Shown here in pieces: positions 29,258 through 37,542 of a stretch of DNA of 64,000 bases. Within the stretch, counting starts at the first letter, position 1; each line of letters begins with the position of its first letter. A program made the position numbers and the translations under genes. The notes below the pieces were generated by a model. The model was not told where the DNA came from. It was given only the letters and a program-made list of their open reading frames with translations, and did not search any database. This stretch comes from Saprospiraceae bacterium. GTDB taxonomy: Bacteria; Bacteroidota; Bacteroidia; Chitinophagales; Saprospiraceae. The DNA is taken from assembly GCA_020630955.1 (NCBI GenBank), contig JAHDIE010000009.1, forward strand, positions 1-64,000. The letters are read 5' to 3'.

Positions 29258-29284
29258 TGTCATTTTTGTATTTTGAAAATGACA
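29258..29284. repeat. Perfect 9-N9-9 inverted repeat upstream of the hsp20 pair
   Basis: TGTCATTTT (29258-29266), nine bases, AAAATGACA (29276-29284). It begins 8 bp behind the M43 protease stop and 106 bp before the first hsp20 gene. It could be the terminator of the former (only TTTT follows) or an operator of the latter. Confidence 0.55.
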
Positions 29285-29389
29285 TTTTGTCGTAGTTTTT
29301 GTTGCCTTTCGGTAAATATTTCCTGTTTTTCGGAATGGTACAGCAATTGAGCTGAATACTTCAGTTATTAATCACAAAATATTTGAAGT

Positions 29390-29758
29390 ATGTTATATCA
29401 ATTAATGTCCAATCATCCAATTTCAAAAAGCTCTAGTTGTAACGCAAGCAAAATTGGTTTTACCAATATTATAGAACATGAAAATGAATGGAGCCTTGAG
29501 GTCTTAGCTCCTGGTTATTTAAAGACAGAAATTTCCATGGAAGTCGAAGACAACACCTTAAAGATCAAAGCAGTTAAGAAACAAGAAAAGAAAAACTATT
29601 TCAGAAACGAGTTCCAAATTGAGGATGTAAAAAGATCATTTAAACTTCCAAAAAATATTGATTCAGATAATATCTCTGCGAATCTTGAATCTGGTATTTT
29701 AACCATAAGCATTCCTAAAAGCGAATTGGCAAAACCTAAACAAATTAGCATTAAATAA
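29390..29758 (+). CDS. Small heat shock protein (Hsp20/alpha-crystallin), first copy
   Basis: 122 residues. An alpha-crystallin domain runs from NIIEHENEWSLEVLAPGYLKTEISMEVEDNTLKIKA to the late LESGILTISIPKS; the latter holds the GILTI core of the beta-9 strand and is followed by a short basic tail with the oligomerising I-x-I-like ISIK. The N-terminal arm is very short compared with typical family members. ATP-independent holdase that binds unfolding proteins. It lies 12 bp before a second hsp20 gene, so the two form an operon and may co-assemble. Confidence 0.92.
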   Translation: MLYQLMSNHPISKSSSCNASKIGFTNIIEHENEWSLEVLAPGYLKTEISMEVEDNTLKIKAVKKQEKKNYFRNEFQIEDVKRSFKLPKNIDSDNISANLESGILTISIPKSELAKPKQISIK

Positions 29759-29770
29759 AAAATACAAATT

Positions 29771-30202
29771 ATGAACCTTTCAAAATTTAATCGTAATACA
29801 TCTTTAAACCAACTATTAGATGGATTTTTTAATTCTACCATCGGAGATTTTGTTGGAAGCGATATAATCTCTACTCACCCTAGAGTAAACATTATTGAAC
29901 ACACCAATAATTATGAAATTGAATTAGCCGCACCTGGCTTAAAGAAAAGTGACTTTACAATTTCTATAGAAGACAATAATTTAAAAATATCTGTCAGTAA
30001 AAAAGAAGAAAACACAAAAGACACTCTAAAAGAATATAAAAGAAGGGAGTATTCTTTCTTCTCATTTGAAAGAAGTTTTTATTTACCAGAAGGAATTGAC
30101 CTAAACAAAATAGACGCAAGTTATGAAGACGGCATTCTAACAATTTGTCTTCCTAAGCTTGAAGAAACAAAGTCTGAAATTAAAACAATTAAAATAGTTT
30201 AA
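29771..30202 (+). CDS. Small heat shock protein (Hsp20/alpha-crystallin), second copy
   Basis: 143 residues. N-terminal arm with NQLLDGFFNSTIGDFVGSD, the usual form in Bacteroidota Hsp20 proteins, then the alpha-crystallin domain (VNIIEHTNNYEIELAAPGLKKSDFTISIEDNNLKISVSKKEE) with the conserved EYSFFSFERSFYLPEGID and EDGILTICLPK. The tail carries IKTIKIV, an I-x-I type anchoring motif. It differs clearly from the first copy, so this is an old duplication. A strong terminator follows the stop. Confidence 0.95.
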   Translation: MNLSKFNRNTSLNQLLDGFFNSTIGDFVGSDIISTHPRVNIIEHTNNYEIELAAPGLKKSDFTISIEDNNLKISVSKKEENTKDTLKEYKRREYSFFSFERSFYLPEGIDLNKIDASYEDGILTICLPKLEETKSEIKTIKIV

Positions 30203-30228
30203 GGCGGGATTGTGGTTTAGTTGGAGTT

Positions 30229-30260
30229 GGGGTGATGTTATTGCATCACCCCTATTTTTA
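30229..30260 (+). terminator. Rho-independent terminator of the hsp20 operon
   Basis: GGGGTGATG (30229-30237), six-base loop, CATCACCCC (30244-30252), then TATTTTTA. Perfect 9-bp GC-rich stem in an AT-rich genome, 27 bp after the second hsp20 stop. The minus-strand side lacks a T run, so it serves the plus strand. Confidence 0.9.
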
Positions 30261-30262
30261 TT

Positions 30263-31435
30263 TTATACTCGCAGGTAACTTTCTCTCGAACGCATTTTTG
30301 TAGGAATTCTATATTTTTTCTTTGCCTGATTAGATTGCAGGGGCCCAAGTATTAAACTAACCAAACTTTGAAGAGATCCAATACTATCGCGTTTAAAATT
30401 TAAAATCTTTGCTTCCTCTTCCTTCTTTCTTTCCAAAAGATTCTTCCTTTCTATCTCCGCTCTTTCCTCCATAATTCTTGCATAAACTGCAGGTTCATAT
30501 TTCTTAAAATATATTTCCCTTGTTCTTGAAGGTATACTAATGGTATACTGAGATTTCCCAGGAACATAACCAGATAAATATTCTGGATTTAATTCTCTTA
30601 ATATTGAGTCATCTTCTAATCCAAGTTCATTTGCTAGTTCTGAAAACTTTATACTTTGATTAACATGTACAATGGTTACATTGGTTAAATCTGTGTTTAT
30701 TTCATTTGGAACTAGCTCGTGGTATTCATAGAAGTTCGTCAAATACATGGCTGCAATAAATCTCGGCAAATACTTCTGAGTTTCCTTTGGAAGATATTTT
30801 CTCATCTTCCAATAGTCCTTACTTCCTGATCTTCTAATTGCTTTAGATACATTTCCAGGACCACAATTATATGCTGCTAAGGCAAGGTTCCAATCCCCAA
30901 ACCGATCATATAAAGACTGTAAGTAGTCTAATGCTGCTTGTGTAGATAATTCTATACTTCTTCTTTGGTCAACTACAGCGTTTATCTCTAGTCCAACCAT
31001 TTTTCCGGTTCCTTTCATAAATTGCCACAAACCAGCGGCACCAGATTTTGAAGTAGCTTTAGGATTTAACATTGATTCTATAACTGCAAGATATTTAAGA
31101 TCATCTGGCATCCCCCTCCTACTTATTTCTCTCTCAAATATCGGAAAGAAAATATTCGATCTACCTAATAGTTTTTCCGCAGATTGGCGATATCTATAAG
31201 TATATTGTTGTATTCTTTCTTGGACCTCATCAGTTACTGCTATTTCAACAACAGAGTTTAATTGACTCAATCTAGCTGATGCATCTGCTTTTGTAACCTT
31301 GTTGGCATAAACAACCTTTCCATCATCTGAACTTAATGCTATGTGAGCATTAGAGGTGATGTTAAAAGATAGCATGAAAAAAGCCATTGCGAGAAATCTC
31401 GCAACAAAGTTTTGTTGAATCATGGAATTACACAT
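30263..31435 (-). CDS. Membrane-bound lytic murein transglycosylase (MltD-like)
   Basis: Cuts the MurNAc-GlcNAc bond of peptidoglycan, leaving 1,6-anhydro ends. From ATG 31435 it has 390 residues; the longer track start is a TTG. A signal peptide (FVARFLAMAFFMLSFNITSNAH) is followed by a family 1 SLT domain with the catalytic Glu in LKYLAVIESMLNPKATSKSGAAGLWQFM, the downstream NLALAAYNCGPGNVSKAI and YLPRFIAAMYL. One LysM-like segment (VNQSIKFSELANELGLEDDSILRELNPEYL) comes next, then a charged coiled-coil tail (RIMEERAEIERKNLLERKKEEEAKI). It is single on its transcript, with a good promoter upstream. Confidence 0.93.
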   Translation of the reverse strand: MCNSMIQQNFVARFLAMAFFMLSFNITSNAHIALSSDDGKVVYANKVTKADASARLSQLNSVVEIAVTDEVQERIQQYTYRYRQSAEKLLGRSNIFFPIFEREISRRGMPDDLKYLAVIESMLNPKATSKSGAAGLWQFMKGTGKMVGLEINAVVDQRRSIELSTQAALDYLQSLYDRFGDWNLALAAYNCGPGNVSKAIRRSGSKDYWKMRKYLPKETQKYLPRFIAAMYLTNFYEYHELVPNEINTDLTNVTIVHVNQSIKFSELANELGLEDDSILRELNPEYLSGYVPGKSQYTISIPSRTREIYFKKYEPAVYARIMEERAEIERKNLLERKKEEEAKILNFKRDSIGSLQSLVSLILGPLQSNQAKKKYRIPTKMRSRESYLRV

Positions 31436-31540
31436 TTTTAATCGGTTTTCTTTAAATAAGACAAAACATACAATAAACAAATACTTGATTTACAGTAGTT
31501 TATATATACTTGAATTTTGTCATATATAAATAATGGATTG

Positions 31541-31571
31541 CAAAGATAGCTTTTGGAGTCAATTTTCCAAA
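31541..31571 (-). promoter_or_regulatory. Promoter of the lytic transglycosylase gene
   Basis: On the minus strand TTTG (31571-31568) is followed after 19 bp by TATCTTTG (31548-31541), both matching the Bacteroidota consensus with normal spacing. It implies a leader of about 100 bases before ATG 31435. The rest of the gap between this gene and hisS (to 31791) shows no gene; a 7-bp GTGTTTT/AAAACAC repeat near 31720 lacks a T run on either strand. Confidence 0.65.
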
Positions 31572-31791
31572 CCACACATATTACAAATATTATTAATATG
31601 ATAATTTCAAGAACTATGCCAACTTCCCGACATTTTCTCGAAGAAAACCATTGTCTGGATTAAAGCCATAAACTTGTCCTAAAAGAAAACAGATCTATAT
31701 AACGTTGGTTAAAGGCTAGTGTTTTCAAAAACACCAAATAAAATTTTGTTAAATTAGAATGTGAAGGATTCTCGAGAGGATTTTAATAATT

Positions 31792-33141
31792 TTAACATTT
31801 TTCCGAAAGGAAGCTAATTAGCTCTATTGTTGATAGTTTCTTTTGTTCGCCCGAATCCATATTTTTCAGTTGCCATAAATTCGATTTTATTTCATCTTCA
31901 CCAACAATTACGACAAAAGGTATGCTGTTATTGTTGGCATAATTAAGCTGTTTCTTTATTTTAACTGCCTTAGGGTATATATCACAACTGATAGCATTTG
32001 CCCTAAGAATAGATCCTAGTTTAAATGAATGATGTAATGCTTCCTTGTTAAAACTAGTTATTAGAACCTGTGTTTTATTCCCAATATTTGCAGGAAATAA
32101 AGCTAATTCCTCCATAACGTCATAGATTCTAGCAAAACCAAAAGATACACCTACCCCAGAAATACCTTTTAATCCAAACACGCTTGTTAAATCATCATAT
32201 CTTCCTCCTCCACCAATACTTCCCATTTTAACTCCCTTGGCTTTAACCTCAAAAATACAGCCAGTATAGTAATTTAGTCCTCGGGCCAAAGACGGATCAA
32301 ATGAAATTTTGTTGTGAATTTTTGATATATCTAAAAAACCATGAAATGCTTTTAATTCTTCTATTCCCACCAATCCCGTTGGCGCGTTTTCGAAATTTTC
32401 CTTTAATTCTTCGAGAGATTCTATTCCTATAAGCTCCAAAAGCTTTTGCCCAGTTGATCTATCAATATTGTTTTTTTCCAATTCATCTAGTACCTTATCT
32501 GGTCCAATTTTGTCCAATTTGTCGAGGGAAATAGTCATTTCCATAAATTTTTCCTCGAGACCTAAAGCCTCGGCAAATCCATAAAGTATCTTACGGTTAT
32601 TAACTAAAACCTCAACTTCTAACCCCAACTCTGAAAATACCTTGTCGTAAATTTGAATCAGTTCTGCTTCATACATTAATGAATCAGAACCAATTACATC
32701 AACATCGCACTGGTAAAACTCATGATATCTTCCTCTCTGTGGTCTATCTGCCCTCCATACTGGTTGTATTTGATATCGTTTAAATGGAAGTTGTAATTCG
32801 TTTTGGTGTTGTACAAAATATCTTGCAAATGGAACGGTCAGATCGTATCTAAGCCCTCTTTTAGAAATGCTTGAAACCAATTTTTTTGAGTCCAGCTTTG
32901 AAAGCGCTTCCTTATCTGCCTTTAAAAGAAAATCTCCATTGTTTAGTACTTTAAATAAAAGTCTATCGCCTTCTTCTCCGTATTTACCTGTGAGCGTCTC
33001 AAGATTTTCCATTGTAGGTGTCTCAATAGGAACATATCCAAATGTTTGAAAAACCTCTTTTATCTTGTTAAAGATATATTCTCTCTTGTAGACCTCTGAC
33101 GGTAAAAAATCTCTTGTTCCTTTTGGTATAGATGGTTTCAT
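31792..33141 (-). CDS. hisS: Histidine--tRNA ligase
   Basis: Class II synthetase charging tRNA-His. 449 residues. PKGTRDFLPSEVYKREYIFNKI opens motif 1, RGLRYDLTVPFARYFVQHQ and the nearby QIQPVWRADRPQRGRYHEFYQCDVDVIG form motif 2 and the His-binding region, ARGLNYYTGCIFEV is the histidine-A loop, and GGGGRYDDL with GVGVSFGFARIYD form motif 3. The C-terminal anticodon-binding domain is present. Its first codon overlaps the pheS stop by 4 bp (ATGA), so the two are translationally coupled. Confidence 0.97.
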   Translation of the reverse strand: MKPSIPKGTRDFLPSEVYKREYIFNKIKEVFQTFGYVPIETPTMENLETLTGKYGEEGDRLLFKVLNNGDFLLKADKEALSKLDSKKLVSSISKRGLRYDLTVPFARYFVQHQNELQLPFKRYQIQPVWRADRPQRGRYHEFYQCDVDVIGSDSLMYEAELIQIYDKVFSELGLEVEVLVNNRKILYGFAEALGLEEKFMEMTISLDKLDKIGPDKVLDELEKNNIDRSTGQKLLELIGIESLEELKENFENAPTGLVGIEELKAFHGFLDISKIHNKISFDPSLARGLNYYTGCIFEVKAKGVKMGSIGGGGRYDDLTSVFGLKGISGVGVSFGFARIYDVMEELALFPANIGNKTQVLITSFNKEALHHSFKLGSILRANAISCDIYPKAVKIKKQLNYANNNSIPFVVIVGEDEIKSNLWQLKNMDSGEQKKLSTIELISFLSEKC

Positions 33142-34175
33142 ATTACAGAACTAAATTGTTTTAAAAACCTCACATCATTTTCAAACAAAAGTCTGATATC
33201 ACTGATATTATACTTTAGCATTGCTTGTCTTTCAATTCCCATTCCAAAAGCAAATCCAGTGTAAATCTCTGGGTCTATATTACAATTTATTAAGACATTT
33301 GGATCTACCATTCCACAGCCTAGTATTTCTAACCAACCTGTTCCTTTGGTAATTCTATAATCAATCTCATCTTTTAATCCCCAGTATACATCCATTTCAG
33401 CACTTGGTTCCGTAAATGGGAAGTAGCTCGGCCGTAATCGAATTTTTGTATCCGGACCGTACATCTCTCGTGCAAAGTATAATAAGGTTTGTTTCATATC
33501 TGCAAAAGAAACATTCTTGTCAATAAATAATCCTTCCACTTGATGAAACTGACAATGAGATCTAGCTGAAATTGTTTCATTTCTATACACTCTGCCGGGG
33601 GCGATGATTCGAATAGGTGGCTCTTGGCTTGTCATCACCCTTGACTGAACAGATGAGGTATGTGTCCTCAACAAATTGGTTACGCTATTTTTTAAATAGA
33701 AGGTATCTTGCATATCTCGTGCAGGATGATCTTCTGGGGTATTCATGGCAGTAAAGTTATGCCAATCATCTTCGATTTCTCTTTCTTCTGACACCACAAA
33801 ACCAATTTTCTCAAATATATCAATGATTCTGTTCATAACTAATGACACTGGATGCCTTGAACCTTGATGGAAAGGAGAAGCAGGTAAACTCATATCCATC
33901 GTCTTTTTTGACCCTTCTCTTTCTGATTTTTTCAGTAAAGACTGAAACTGTTGAAACTTTGTTTCTGCTAAAGACTTAAGGTCATTTAGCTTTTGACCAT
34001 ATTCCTTTTTTCTATCATTCTCTATGTTCCTAATCTCGCTAAATAGTCCTTTTAATATATTTTTAGAACCAAGAAACCTTATTCTAAACTGTTCCAAGGC
34101 TTGCATATCACTACATTCCGTGTTTTCTATTTCATTAATGTAAGCCTCTATTTGGTCCCACGCTTTATCTGACAT
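33138..34175 (-). CDS. pheS: Phenylalanine--tRNA ligase alpha subunit
   Basis: Catalytic subunit of the heterotetrameric PheRS. 345 residues: an N-terminal coiled coil contacting tRNA (to about 100), motif 1 around HPVSLVMNRIIDIFEKIGF, motif 2 APGRVYRNETISARSHCQFHQVEGL and motif 3 GFAFGMGIERQAMLKYNISDIRLL. MDVYWGLKDEIDYRITKGTGWLEILGCGMVDPNVL fits the phenylalanine pocket region. pheT is not nearby, as in many Bacteroidota. A minus-strand TAACTTTA (one mismatch to TAnnTTTG) lies near 34195 as a possible promoter for pheS-hisS. Confidence 0.97.
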   Translation of the reverse strand: MSDKAWDQIEAYINEIENTECSDMQALEQFRIRFLGSKNILKGLFSEIRNIENDRKKEYGQKLNDLKSLAETKFQQFQSLLKKSEREGSKKTMDMSLPASPFHQGSRHPVSLVMNRIIDIFEKIGFVVSEEREIEDDWHNFTAMNTPEDHPARDMQDTFYLKNSVTNLLRTHTSSVQSRVMTSQEPPIRIIAPGRVYRNETISARSHCQFHQVEGLFIDKNVSFADMKQTLLYFAREMYGPDTKIRLRPSYFPFTEPSAEMDVYWGLKDEIDYRITKGTGWLEILGCGMVDPNVLINCNIDPEIYTGFAFGMGIERQAMLKYNISDIRLLFENDVRFLKQFSSVI

Positions 34176-34241
34176 AATTTCAATTTGCTGTAAAGTTAAA
34201 GATATTGTCTGTTAATACAGATGTCTTGCCATATAGTTATT

Positions 34242-34249
34242 TACTTTTG
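34242..34249 (+). promoter_or_regulatory. Candidate -7 box for the class III aminotransferase
   Basis: TACTTTTG is an exact TAnnTTTG, 16 bp before the ATG at 34266. No TTTG at the usual distance upstream. Confidence 0.45.
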
Positions 34250-34265
34250 AAACACAATTTATTCT

Positions 34266-35468
34266 ATGCCTTCAGTTAGACAATTATTTTTATCACATGT
34301 TGCCCAAACCAGTGAGATTTCATTAGGTCTAGAAATTGATCGCGCCGAGGGCATCTATATTTATGACACAAATGGAAAAAAATACTACGACCTTAACTCT
34401 GGTATTTCCGTAAGTTCACTTGGTCATCGCCACCCTTATGTTATAAAAGAGATAAAAAAACAACTTGACAAACATCTTCATACAATGGTTTATGGAGAGC
34501 ATATCCAAAATATTCAAGTAGGACTAGCAAAGTATTTAGTCGATCTGCTTGACCCTAGTTTAAATTCCGTCTATTTCTTTATGAGTGGAACAGAAGTAAT
34601 TGAAGCCGCAATGAAATTGGCAAAAAGAAGCAAGGAAAGATATGAAATAATAGCTTGTAAAAACGCTTATCATGGAAGCACACAAGGTGCAGAAAGCCTA
34701 AGAAGTGATCATAACTATAGTCAAGCATTCTTGCCACTGCTCCCAGGCATTAAACATATTGAATTTAATAAGGTAGAACAACTTGCTTTAATTACAAATA
34801 AAACTGCTGCTGTAATTATAGAGCCAGTGCAAGCAGAAGCTGGTGTCAACGTGCCCTTGGATGGATATTTAAAAAAAGTAAGAGCAAGATGTTCTAAAGT
34901 TGGTGCTTTATTGGTACTTGACGAAATACAAACAGGCTTTGGTAGGACTGGTCATTTGTTTGCTTACCGCAAATATGGTATCATTCCTGATATTCTTTGT
35001 TTAGGCAAAGCAATGGGTGGCGGTATGCCTATAGGCGCCATGATTTGTGACAAACAATTGATGGATGCTTTTACTAAATCTCCAAGTCTTGGTCATATTA
35101 CAACATTTGGTGGACACCCAGTTAGTTGTGCTGCAGCATATGGCAATATTAAAGCAATGATTGAGTTGAATATTGTAGATTCTGTTTTAGAAAAAGAAAA
35201 ACTAATAAAGGAAAAACTTAAACACCCTATAATAAAAGAAATTCGAAGTTCAGGCTTAATGATGGCAGTGGAACTAACCAAAAGAAAATACTTAAAACAT
35301 GTTGTTTCCAAATCTATGGAACTGGGAGCAATAGTCGATTATTTTCTATTTAATAATCGCTCCTTCCGCTTGGCACCCCCCCTTATTTTTCCAAAAGAAG
35401 AATTGATAAAAGCTTGCGCTTTATTAGTTGAAGCATGCTGCTATGCAGAATCAAGGTATTCTAATTAA
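34266..35468 (+). CDS. Class III PLP-dependent aminotransferase (acetylornithine/ornithine type)
   Basis: 400 residues. Fold type I aminotransferase with YDLNSGISVSSLGHRHPYV at the start, FFMSGTEVIEAAMKLAKR for the phosphate group, AVIIEPVQAEAGV, LLVLDEIQTGFGRTGHLFA (the PLP-binding Asp) and the Schiff-base Lys in LCLGKAMGGGMPIGAMI. The family covers ArgD, ornithine, 4-aminobutyrate and lysine 6-aminotransferases; the sequence does not show which. No arginine-pathway genes are adjacent. An ALDH7-type enzyme at 54 kb could act in the same lysine-breakdown route, but that is only a possibility. It converges on a minus-strand string, overlapping by 8 bp. Confidence 0.9.
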   Translation: MPSVRQLFLSHVAQTSEISLGLEIDRAEGIYIYDTNGKKYYDLNSGISVSSLGHRHPYVIKEIKKQLDKHLHTMVYGEHIQNIQVGLAKYLVDLLDPSLNSVYFFMSGTEVIEAAMKLAKRSKERYEIIACKNAYHGSTQGAESLRSDHNYSQAFLPLLPGIKHIEFNKVEQLALITNKTAAVIIEPVQAEAGVNVPLDGYLKKVRARCSKVGALLVLDEIQTGFGRTGHLFAYRKYGIIPDILCLGKAMGGGMPIGAMICDKQLMDAFTKSPSLGHITTFGGHPVSCAAAYGNIKAMIELNIVDSVLEKEKLIKEKLKHPIIKEIRSSGLMMAVELTKRKYLKHVVSKSMELGAIVDYFLFNNRSFRLAPPLIFPKEELIKACALLVEACCYAESRYSN

Positions 35469-35625
35469 TGGTAGCGATGATGTAATCTCTAATTGCAATT
35501 CTATTTTTAAAAACCAAGGCAATTAAAGCTATTAATGCAAAAATGATGATTGCTCTTGATCTTTTCTTTATAAGCTCATTCTTTTCTCTTCTCGTTTTGT
35601 ATCTCGTTCTTCCGCTATAAGACAT
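35461..35625 (-). CDS. 54-residue membrane protein coupled to the rhodanese gene (not in ORF track)
   Basis: Translation MSYSGRTRYKTRREKNELIK.. then a single hydrophobic segment (AIIIFALIALIALVF) and a short tail KNRIAIRDYIIATIN. The first 24 residues are strongly basic, so an N-in membrane anchor is predicted. The ATG shares one base with the rhodanese stop (TAATG), the usual form of translational coupling, and it is the last gene of the long minus-strand string. It overlaps the aminotransferase end by 8 bp. No family recognised. The track omits it because it is shorter than 60 residues. Confidence 0.65.
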   Translation of the reverse strand: MSYSGRTRYKTRREKNELIKKRSRAIIIFALIALIALVFKNRIAIRDYIIATIN

Positions 35626-36137
35626 TAATATATTTTTTCTAATTCTTTATTTTCAACCCATTTAGACCATAGTCTATTATAGGTGTGAATTTTGTTCGTT
35701 TTCATTCCTGAGGCATCCTCAAGTGGATATGATTTATTGCCCCATTCAAAAATACTTCCGTATAGATTTTTGACATTAATAAAACCTTGTTTCTGAAGTT
35801 GTTCAGCCATTTTTTCACTCCGATATCCTATAGAGCAATATAGTACGATTGGTTGATTCTTATCGACAGACTTCAAAACCTCAAGATTTGGCTTATCATA
35901 ACCAATGTATTTAGATCCTGGGATATGGCTAATTTCAAATTCTAAAAGTTCTCTTGCGTCAAGAACCAAATAATTACTTTGGGTTTCAAACAACTCATCT
36001 ACTCCAATCACTTCAATAGAGTGTGAAATATATCTTTCAATTGTTTTTTCAAACTTAGGATTTGAACAATAGCTAGATTCTTGAGCAAAAAGAAAACTTG
36101 AATACAGTAAAATATAAAAAAGGAATATTTGTTTCAT
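35625..36137 (-). CDS. Exported rhodanese-like domain protein
   Basis: 170 residues with a signal peptide (MKQIFLFYILLYSSFLFAQE), so a periplasmic protein. The rhodanese domain shows YLVLDARELLEFEISHIPGSKYIGY and the active-site loop LYCSIGYRSEKMAEQLQKQGF with Cys101, followed by VKNLYGSIFEWGNKSYPLE. The active-site Cys and Arg are kept, so sulfur transfer is possible; many such proteins have unknown acceptors. Its start overlaps the upstream gene by 4 bp and its stop overlaps the 54-residue gene by one base. Confidence 0.9.
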   Translation of the reverse strand: MKQIFLFYILLYSSFLFAQESSYCSNPKFEKTIERYISHSIEVIGVDELFETQSNYLVLDARELLEFEISHIPGSKYIGYDKPNLEVLKSVDKNQPIVLYCSIGYRSEKMAEQLQKQGFINVKNLYGSIFEWGNKSYPLEDASGMKTNKIHTYNRLWSKWVENKELEKIY

Positions 36138-36793
36138 TGCCTTTTTCGAGTTAACAAGTTATAATGTTGATTGGTTCTTATCTTAATAAAAACCTCTATA
36201 CCTAATAAAATTGAAATTCCTATTCCAAATGTTGATAATCTAAATAACTCGATCAACTCACTATATTCAGGATAATAATTAACTACGACTAATAATTCTA
36301 AAGCAATTATTGCTGCAGTTCCTATAAAGAATAAAACGCTAAATGCTTCCAGGTACCTCACAGAAGATTTCAATAATCTATATTTGGCTTTTTTCCACGC
36401 CTTTTTATTAATTGGATCTTTCTCTATTTTACAAAGTTCTCCAAACACATATTCTGCTTCACTATATTGATGGATATTAAATAAAGATGCGCCTTTTCTA
36501 AATAAGAGTGCTTCATAAATAGAAATGCCTCTTACTTCATATACGTTTTCTTCAACAACCAAAGGGATTAATTCGTCGCTTAGTTTTATAAACTCCTGAT
36601 AACGCCCTATTTCGAAAACCGATAATGCATAATCACACCATACATAGATTCTAAAGTCAAAATCCATGTCACTAATTCTTTGTTCATTTCTCTCAAAGAA
36701 TCTTACTTTTTCGTAATGAGAATCCTGTTCAATCTCCAAAAACTGGTAGAATGTAGAGTTCTCTTTAATATTTTCTAATGAATTATAATTCAT
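36134..36793 (-). CDS. TPR-like membrane protein of unknown function
   Basis: 219 residues. The N-terminal ~140 are helical with TPR-like spacing (YALSVFEIGRYQEFIKLSDELI, ALLFRKGASLFNIHQYSEAEYVFGEL). Two membrane segments follow (EAFSVLFFIGTAAIIALELLVVV and LSTFGIGISILLGIEVFI) and a short basic tail. The helical part should face the cytoplasm, as there is no signal peptide. It overlaps its neighbours (cyclase and rhodanese) by 4 bp at each end. No family recognised. Confidence 0.75.
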   Translation of the reverse strand: MNYNSLENIKENSTFYQFLEIEQDSHYEKVRFFERNEQRISDMDFDFRIYVWCDYALSVFEIGRYQEFIKLSDELIPLVVEENVYEVRGISIYEALLFRKGASLFNIHQYSEAEYVFGELCKIEKDPINKKAWKKAKYRLLKSSVRYLEAFSVLFFIGTAAIIALELLVVVNYYPEYSELIELFRLSTFGIGISILLGIEVFIKIRTNQHYNLLTRKRQ

Positions 36794-37542
36794 ATCACAC
36801 GATAAAGTATCGGTTTACTCGGACTAACATCAAGGTCATAGTCTCCTATCATTATATTAATAATATAATGTCCATCCAAAACCTTTTCATTTACAAATAT
36901 AAGCTCTGTTATCGTTCTATGTAAAGAAATTTTATCCGGGTAACCCCAAAACATACGATGACTGAGCAGCTTTCCTCCATCCTCCTCCTTATCTACAGAA
37001 GGAAGGTCAGTTAATAAATGATTTACTCCATTAGAGACTAAAAACTCAATTGCCTCTGGATCGAAATAAATCGGATTTGATCCCGAATAGTTTTGTTTTA
37101 GCTTTTCTGCCTTATTAGGTCTAGACCTAATAACCATTGCTTCTGAAAATCCAATATTTGAAAGTCCCTCATTGATACTATCTTTAGTAATCAATTTATC
37201 ACCATTATCTATTTTGTATGGATCTACAGTAATAAGACTACACTTAAATAAATAACGCTGCATGCAGTCTCGCAATTTGTGTTTTTCTTTACTAATATGT
37301 CCTACACATTCTGTATGCGTGCCATTGCCATGAGGATTTATCTTAACATTATAAAAGTTGACAAGGCCTCCTTGGCTTGTGTCACCTATAAATTCTCCTG
37401 CAACAACAGGATTTGTTTCAAATTTTGGTGCAAAAAAACAATTGGGCCCATCAGCACCACTAATCATGAGTATTGAGATATCAATTGGTTCTTCTGTATC
37501 TATAGACCAAGATTGATCATTTTGCAAAAACTGTGCTTTCAT
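36790..37542 (-). CDS. Cyclase family protein (kynurenine-formamidase-like)
   Basis: 250 residues of the metal-dependent cyclase family that includes bacterial kynurenine formamidase and isatin hydrolase. The metal motif HxGTHxDxPxH appears as HGNGTHTECVGHI, with Glu in place of Asp and an altered spacing before the last His. GVNHLLTDLPSVDKEEDGG followed by LSHRMFWG keeps the Asp-Pro/Ser-Val-Asp and distal His region. There is no signal peptide. Substrate unknown. One base overlaps the upstream region of the nadK stop and 4 bp overlap the next gene. Confidence 0.8.
   Translation of the reverse strand: MKAQFLQNDQSWSIDTEEPIDISILMISGADGPNCFFAPKFETNPVVAGEFIGDTSQGGLVNFYNVKINPHGNGTHTECVGHISKEKHKLRDCMQRYLFKCSLITVDPYKIDNGDKLITKDSINEGLSNIGFSEAMVIRSRPNKAEKLKQNYSGSNPIYFDPEAIEFLVSNGVNHLLTDLPSVDKEEDGGKLLSHRMFWGYPDKISLHRTITELIFVNEKVLDGHYIINIMIGDYDLDVSPSKPILYRVI

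Noticed and set aside
31720-31740. GTGTTTT/AAAACAC hairpin as hisS terminator
   Set aside because: The loop is too small for the full stem and no T run follows on either strand.
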